From: an uncultured Comamonadaceae bacterium
GTDB taxonomy: Bacteria > Pseudomonadota > Gammaproteobacteria > Burkholderiales > Burkholderiaceae
Reading direction: 5' to 3'
Length of the DNA stretch: 18,723 nt
NCBI GenBank assembly: GCA_946482595.1
Contig: CAMLSD010000093.1
Location: forward strand, 1 to 18,723
Shown: positions 15,263-18,723 of the stretch, one piece after another
Layout of the letters: every line of letters starts with the position of its first letter
Position numbering within the stretch: position 1 is the first letter of the stretch
Position numbers and translations under genes: made by a program
The notes under the pieces: model-generated
What the model saw: the letters and a program-made list of their open reading frames with translations, nothing else
Told to the model about the DNA's origin: nothing
Databases searched by the model: none

Positions 15263-15287
15263 AACGGCCCCGCACGGGGCCGTTTTT
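15263..15287 (+). terminator. Intrinsic terminator of rpoH
   Basis: AACGGCCCC - GCAC - GGGGCCGTT forms a perfect 9-bp stem with a 4-nt loop, followed by TTTTT (15283-15287, the first two Ts pairing in the stem). It lies about 30 nt after the rpoH stop. Confidence 0.93.
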
Positions 15288-15297
15288 CATGTGCGCC

Positions 15298-15384
15298 CTA
15301 CCGGGCCAGGAAGCCGCCGTCCACCGGATCGTAGGCGCCCGTCACGAACGAGGCCCGCGGTGAGTTCAGCCACGCCAGGACGCA
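15298..15384 (-). pseudogene. C-terminal remnant of a short-chain dehydrogenase/reductase
   Basis: Read on the minus strand, this stretch gives [12 protein letters not shown], then [15 protein letters not shown] and a TAG stop. That is the typical C-terminal end of a classical SDR oxidoreductase, where the TG.. and VDGG segments close the NAD(P)-binding domain. Only about 28 codons survive. Upstream, the frame runs without SDR similarity into the TGA stop of the GNAT gene, and no start or Rossmann-fold glycine motif is present. An 8-bp stem hairpin (15379-15399, GACGCACG / CGTGCGTC, 5-nt loop, no T-run) lies across the truncation point. I read it as a deletion remnant of a gene once located between the acetyltransferase and rpoH. 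Similarity is from pattern recognition only. Confidence 0.6.
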
Positions 15385-15417
15385 CGCTTGTCGTGCGTCA
15401 GGATCCGGGCCATGCCG

Positions 15418-15951
15418 TCAGGCCGCGTTGCACAGTGAATCGAGCGGTTTCACCAGGTAGTGCCCCTGCCCGCCATAGCTGGCCAGGGCGGCGCGGGCGC
15501 GCTCGTCGCGAAGTGGGTGCGGATGAAAGCCCAGGCGGCGCCAGTACGCGGCCGCCGGCCCGTAGGCCACCAGTGCCAGGCGGCACAAGCACCGGCGGCG
15601 TGCCTCGTCGTGCACATGGGCCATCAGCCGCTGTGCCAGCCCCCTGCCCTGCAGGGCCGGGTCCACTGCCACTTCATAGACAAACAGGCTGTCGGCGTCG
15701 GCCGGCCGGGTGTGGACCTGCTCGTCCAGGCTCAGCACATGCCCCGTGGGCCAGGGCAAGGCCTGCACATGGGCCACCACGGCACGGCACTGTTGCGCCA
15801 CCACACAGGCCGTGCCGCCAGCGCGCAGCCGGCTGCGCATGGCCGCGTAGCGGTCGGGAGGCAGGTCGTCGTAGCCGCGGGCCTGGATCTGGCGTATGGA
15901 AGGCAGATCGGCACCCCGCGTGCGTCGAAGGATGATGCGTTGACAGGACAT
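15418..15951 (-). CDS. GNAT family N-acetyltransferase
   Basis: The 177-residue protein has the acetyl-CoA pocket of GNAT enzymes: strand beta4 FVYEVAVDPALQGRGLAQRLM with the QGRGLA pyrophosphate loop at about 117-122. The later motif B region AAAYWRRLGF (typical Y..-GF element) lies near 145-154. It starts MSCQRIILRR at the ATG at 15951; a TTG at 15987 would add 12 residues. Neither start has a strong Shine-Dalgarno. It transfers an acetyl group from acetyl-CoA to an amine, but this subgroup (similar to small YhbS/RimI-like acetyltransferases) does not reveal the substrate. It lies 66 nt after sco on the same strand, so it may be the last gene of the cta-sco unit. Confidence 0.85.
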   Translation of the reverse strand: MSCQRIILRRTRGADLPSIRQIQARGYDDLPPDRYAAMRSRLRAGGTACVVAQQCRAVVAHVQALPWPTGHVLSLDEQVHTRPADADSLFVYEVAVDPALQGRGLAQRLMAHVHDEARRRCLCRLALVAYGPAAAYWRRLGFHPHPLRDERARAALASYGGQGHYLVKPLDSLCNAA

Positions 15952-16017
15952 GGCGCTGTGGGCCTGGTCGGCCCGGCCGGAAATCAAGCGGGAGGGCGCA
16001 ATCGACGGAACGGCGGC

Positions 16018-16623
16018 TCAGCCACTCGACTTGAGCAACTGCTTCAGGTCGGCCGCCAGCGGCTCGGCACCCAGACCGTGGCGCGCGAACAGGCGCACCC
16101 GGCCCTCGGTGTCGAATACATAGACGCCGGCGGTGTGGTCCATCGTGTAGGTGTCCGGTGTCTTGCCGGCGACCTTGTTGTAGTAGACCTTGAACTCGCG
16201 GGCCACGGCACGTGTCTGGTCGGGCGTTCCGCGCAGTGCGAGGAAGCTCGGATCGAAGTTCGCCATGTAGGCCTTGAGCACTTCAGCCGTGTCGCGCTCG
16301 GGGTCGACCGTGATGAAGACCCCCTGGACCCGGCTGCCGTCGGCACCGAGCTGCTGCTTGATCTGCGCCAGCTCGGCCATGGCCGTCGGGCAGACGTCGG
16401 GGCACTGGGTGAACCCGAAAAACACCGCCGTGACCTTGCCCTTGAAATCAGCCAGGGTGCGCTCCTGGCCGTTGTGGTCGGTCAGGGCGAAGTTGCGGGC
16501 GTATTCGGCGCCGGTGATGTCGATGCTGTTGAACGAGGTCGATGAACCGAACAGGGACTTGACCTGGTCGCAGCCGGACAGCAGTGAAGCAGCCCCGAGC
16601 AGGACGATGTGACGACGGTTCAT
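16018..16623 (-). CDS. SCO1/SenC family copper chaperone for cytochrome oxidase
   Basis: Sco proteins deliver copper to the CuA site of cytochrome c oxidase subunit II and reduce its cysteines at the outer face of the inner membrane. The 201-residue protein has a lipoprotein signal peptide ending in LLSGC (lipobox Cys C18). The thioredoxin-fold core has the copper-binding CPDVC (C74, C78) in [14 protein letters not shown], and the third ligand H163 in [11 protein letters not shown]. All three copper ligands are intact. The ATG at 16623 overlaps the ctaB stop (ATGA); longer in-frame readings upstream overlap ctaB and are not supported. The gene follows ctaA-ctaB, the haem-O/haem-A synthesis genes, fitting an oxidase-assembly operon. 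Symbol left blank because sco, senC and scoI are used interchangeably. Confidence 0.95.
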   Translation of the reverse strand: MNRRHIVLLGAASLLSGCDQVKSLFGSSTSFNSIDITGAEYARNFALTDHNGQERTLADFKGKVTAVFFGFTQCPDVCPTAMAELAQIKQQLGADGSRVQGVFITVDPERDTAEVLKAYMANFDPSFLALRGTPDQTRAVAREFKVYYNKVAGKTPDTYTMDHTAGVYVFDTEGRVRLFARHGLGAEPLAADLKQLLKSSG

Positions 16624-17525
16624 GACAACCAGGGCCTCAGGTAGTGATCGATCAGCAGCGCGGCAAACAGCAGCGACAGGTAGAGGATCGAGAAACGGAA
16701 GGTGCGACGTGCAAGTGTGTCGGAGTAGTCGCGCCACAGCTTCCAGGCGTAGGCGATGAACCACGCGCCCAGCACCACCGCGCTGGCCAGGTACAGCCAG
16801 CCGCTCATGCCGTAGATGAAGGGCAGAAGGGTCGCGGCAAACAGGATCAGCGTGTAGAGCAGCACCTGGAAGCGGGTGAACTCCGAGCCGTGCGTGACCG
16901 GCAGCATCGGCAGGCCGGACTTGCGGTAGTCCTCGACGCGGTAGAGCGCCAGGGCCCAGAAGTGCGGCGGTGTCCACAGGAAGATGATCAGGAACAGGAT
17001 CATCGCCTCGGGGCCCACGTCACCCCGCACCGCCGCCCAGCCCAGCACCGGCGGCATGGCACCCGAGGCCCCGCCGATCACGATGTTCTGCGGCGTGAGC
17101 GGCTTGAGCACCACGGTGTAGATCACGGCATAGCCCACGAAGGTGCCGAAGGTGAGCCACATCGTCAGCGGGTTGACGAAGGCGTGCAGCAACCACATGC
17201 CCAGGCCGCACAGCACTCCCGAGAACAGCAGGGTCTGGGTGTTCGTCAGCTGGCCCTTGGCCGTGGGCCGCCATGCGGTGCGCTGCATGCGCGCATCGAT
17301 GTGCTGCTCGACCAGGCAGTTGAACGCCGCGGCGGCCCCGGCCACGAGCCAGATGCCCACCGTGGCGGCCAGCGCCACACGCCAGTCGGGCAGGCCGGGC
17401 ACCGCGAGGAACATGCCGATCACGGCACAGAAGACAATGAGCTGCACCACGCGCGGCTTGGTCAGCGCGTAGAACTGGGCCACGCGCGAGGGCGTGGCCG
17501 AGGAGGACGTGAGGGTTCCGGACAT
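16620..17525 (-). CDS. ctaB: Protohaem IX farnesyltransferase (haem O synthase)
   Basis: CtaB/CyoE attaches a farnesyl group to protohaem to make haem O, the precursor of haem A. The 301-residue protein is a UbiA-superfamily membrane enzyme with several strongly hydrophobic helices, e.g. [30 protein letters not shown] and [15 protein letters not shown]. It opens with [11 protein letters not shown]. The first polyprenyl-diphosphate motif region is [15 protein letters not shown] at about 68-82, with N, E, D and the RT that follows. The second conserved loop is LPMLPVTHG, preceded by [17 protein letters not shown]. The start ATG at 17525 lies only 19 nt from the MITE-like element, so most of its leader is that element. 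AGGG about 10 nt upstream is a weak Shine-Dalgarno. It overlaps sco by 4 nt. Confidence 0.97.
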   Translation of the reverse strand: MSGTLTSSSATPSRVAQFYALTKPRVVQLIVFCAVIGMFLAVPGLPDWRVALAATVGIWLVAGAAAAFNCLVEQHIDARMQRTAWRPTAKGQLTNTQTLLFSGVLCGLGMWLLHAFVNPLTMWLTFGTFVGYAVIYTVVLKPLTPQNIVIGGASGAMPPVLGWAAVRGDVGPEAMILFLIIFLWTPPHFWALALYRVEDYRKSGLPMLPVTHGSEFTRFQVLLYTLILFAATLLPFIYGMSGWLYLASAVVLGAWFIAYAWKLWRDYSDTLARRTFRFSILYLSLLFAALLIDHYLRPWLS

Positions 17526-17544
17526 GAGGTGAAGGCCCTGGATT

Positions 17545-17732
17545 CTAGTGTCGTGAGTTGGAAGTTCGTTGAACCCGCGCCGCGAGGGATCAACCGCTCA
17601 CGAATCCTGACGAAAACTGCCGATACCAAGGCGCGGCGCACAACGAGGTGGGATACCTCGCGAGCACCCCAACGACGGCAGCAGCTGTTTCTCGCCTGGA
17701 TTCATCAACGAACTTCCAACTCACGACACTAG
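17545..17732. mobile_element. MITE-like element with 28-bp perfect inverted repeats, IS630/Tc1-like target
   Basis: The outer 28 bases of the 188-bp element (17545-17572 and 17705-17732) are exact reverse complements, starting CTAGTGTCGTGAGTTGG. No ORF inside looks like a transposase. Both ends contain TA inside CTAG, the preferred target and TA duplication of the IS630/Tc1-mariner group, so the mobile part is probably 17548-17729, flanked by TA on each side. Smaller internal inverted pairs are visible (GAGGT/ACCTC at 17645-17659; CGCGAGG/CCTCGCG at 17581-17587 and 17656-17662). It would be moved in trans by a full-length IS elsewhere. The structure is certain; family placement is inference. 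Confidence 0.88.
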
Positions 17733-18723
17733 GATGCGAGGCCCGGGCGGGCCGACACCGGCCGCTCAGGCTGCGACGCGGCCGGCGCCGGGGCCCCATG
17801 CGCGCGGGTGAGCAAGGCCGTCAGCACGGCCACCAGGGCCGCCGCGCCGCCGGTATGGGCCACCGCAGCCACCAGCGGCCAGCCGAGCACGACATTGGAC
17901 AGACCGCTGGCGAGCTGCCAGGCGGCGCCGCCGGCAAGCATCAGCGCAAAGTGGCGCGCTGCGCGATCGCTCGGCCCCTGTTGCCACAGCCGCCACGCCA
18001 GCCAGCCCAATGCCAGCAGCACGAGGTAGGCCGCAAGACGATGCGAGTAGTGGATCGCCGTGAGCGCTGCAAACGGCAGGTAGCCGCCGTCGCGACCTTC
18101 GCCCAGTTCACGGGCAATGGTGAAGGCATGCGCAAAGTCCATGTCCGGCCACCAGCTGCCCTGGCAGGTCGGGAAGTCGGTACAGGCCAGCACCGCGTAG
18201 TTCGTGCTGACCCATCCGCCGAGCGCGATCTGCACCCACAACAGTCCGAAAGCCCCCCAGGCCGCCTTGCGCAGGGTACGTGGCAGCACCAGGCTGCGGG
18301 CGCGGTAGATCTGATGCTGGGCCGCGAGCAGCGCCACGAGCATCAGGCCACCCAGCAGGTGGGCCGTCACGATCGCGGGGTACAGCTTCCAGGTCACGGT
18401 CAGGGCTCCGAAGGCGCCCTGGATGCAGACCCACACCAGCGTCACGGTCGGCCACCATGGCGACAGTGCCAGGCGGCGCCGCTCGACCCAGCTGGTGATG
18501 GCCATCACCATGATGAGCACGCCCACCCCGGTGGCGAGGTAACGGTGGATCATCTCGATCCAGGCCTTGCGGTGGGTCACGGGGCCGGTCGGCATGGCCT
18601 GCTCGGCGGCGGAGATGTCGGCGCGTGCGCCGATCGGGCTGGCTGCGCCGTAGCAGCCCGGCCAGTCAGGGCAGCCCAGGCCGGAATCGGTCAGCCGGGT
18701 GAAGGCACCGAACAGCACCAGGT
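17729..18723 (-). CDS. ctaA: Haem A synthase CtaA/COX15, N-terminus off the right edge
   Basis: CtaA oxidises the haem O methyl group to a formyl group, giving haem A for aa3-type oxidases. The visible part (about 331 residues) is a multi-helix membrane protein. It contains FTRLTDSGLGCPDWPGCYG with a conserved Cys pair after helix 1, and the haem-ligand histidines in MIHRYLATGVG, TAHLLGGL, IHYSHRLAAY and VAHTGGAA. A second Cys pair is in LACTDFPTCQGSWWPD. The reading frame is open to the last base, so the true start and most of the first helix are outside the window. The tail is Ala/Pro/Arg-rich. The stop TAG (17729-17731) is formed by the TA target bases plus the first base of the MITE, so insertion happened exactly at the stop codon. 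ctaB and sco follow on the same strand. Confidence 0.96.
   Translation of the reverse strand, partial: LVLFGAFTRLTDSGLGCPDWPGCYGAASPIGARADISAAEQAMPTGPVTHRKAWIEMIHRYLATGVGVLIMVMAITSWVERRRLALSPWWPTVTLVWVCIQGAFGALTVTWKLYPAIVTAHLLGGLMLVALLAAQHQIYRARSLVLPRTLRKAAWGAFGLLWVQIALGGWVSTNYAVLACTDFPTCQGSWWPDMDFAHAFTIARELGEGRDGGYLPFAALTAIHYSHRLAAYLVLLALGWLAWRLWQQGPSDRAARHFALMLAGGAAWQLASGLSNVVLGWPLVAAVAHTGGAAALVAVLTALLTRAHGAPAPAASQPERPVSARPGLAS

Noticed and set aside
15291..15935. 214-codon plus-strand open frame after rpoH
   Set aside because: It is antisense to the acetyltransferase gene and SDR remnant, Arg/Pro/Ala-rich, and begins just past the rpoH terminator with no ribosome site.
16624..16977. N-terminal extension of sco in the same frame
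   Set aside because: The extension overlaps ctaB and would bury the lipoprotein signal peptide that begins at [10 protein letters not shown].
17537..17703. Direct repeat CCTGGATTC at 17537-17545 and 17695-17703 as a longer target duplication of the MITE
   Set aside because: The second copy lies inside the element, not outside its right end, so it cannot be a target duplication; the flanking TA fits better.

Overview
The window is high-GC DNA that reads as the chromosome of a Burkholderiales betaproteobacterium, perhaps of the Leptothrix/Rubrivivax/Sphaerotilus kind. The RpoH, archaetidylserine-decarboxylase-type Psd, CtaA-CtaB-Sco, ImuABC and PyrC proteins all look like that order. Species assignment is inference; no rRNA or other marker is present. 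Almost every base is coding, and all genes except rpoH lie on the minus strand. Neighbouring genes are commonly joined by 4-7 nt stop/start overlaps (ATGA, ATGCTGA, GTGCTGA), so the window divides into a few tightly coupled operons.

Region 1 (1-2664, read right to left): a phosphofructokinase with a mixed ATP/PPi-type signature, dihydroorotase pyrC, and an NYN/LabA-type PIN-like nuclease whose C-terminal Ala-Pro tail is written by a GGTGCG hexamer repeat cut by the left edge.

Region 2 (2729-8086): the SOS mutagenesis cassette imuA-imuB-dnaE2 (imuC). A full-consensus LexA box (TACTGT-N8-ACAGTA) lies just in front of imuA.

Region 3 (8176-14109): a compact operon of five genes matching the uncharacterised STM4015-STM4014-STM4013-STM4012-STM4011 set, named after Salmonella Typhimurium LT2 loci: a leucine-rich-repeat protein, an ATP-grasp-like protein, an alkaline-phosphatase-superfamily hydrolase, a HemN-like radical SAM enzyme and a second radical SAM enzyme with extra C-terminal cysteines. 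It is followed 31 nt later by a phosphatidylserine decarboxylase. This is the best candidate for an undescribed biochemical system: the chemistry of each part is recognisable, but I know of no established substrate or product.

Region 4 (14110-15287): the divergent control region and rpoH (sigma-32). A perfect CIRCE element (TTAGCACTC-N9-GAGTGCTAA) lies in front of rpoH, which implies HrcA control of the heat-shock sigma factor. The gene appears to start at TTG and ends in a textbook intrinsic terminator.

Region 5 (15298-18723): the C-terminal remnant of a short-chain dehydrogenase, a GNAT acetyltransferase, and the haem-A/cytochrome-oxidase assembly genes ctaA (cut by the right edge), ctaB and sco. 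A 188-bp MITE-like element with perfect 28-bp inverted repeats sits between ctaA and ctaB, inserted exactly at the ctaA stop codon without breaking it. No tRNA, rRNA, CRISPR array or transposase gene was found. No stretch longer than about 190 bases lacks a gene or an annotated element.
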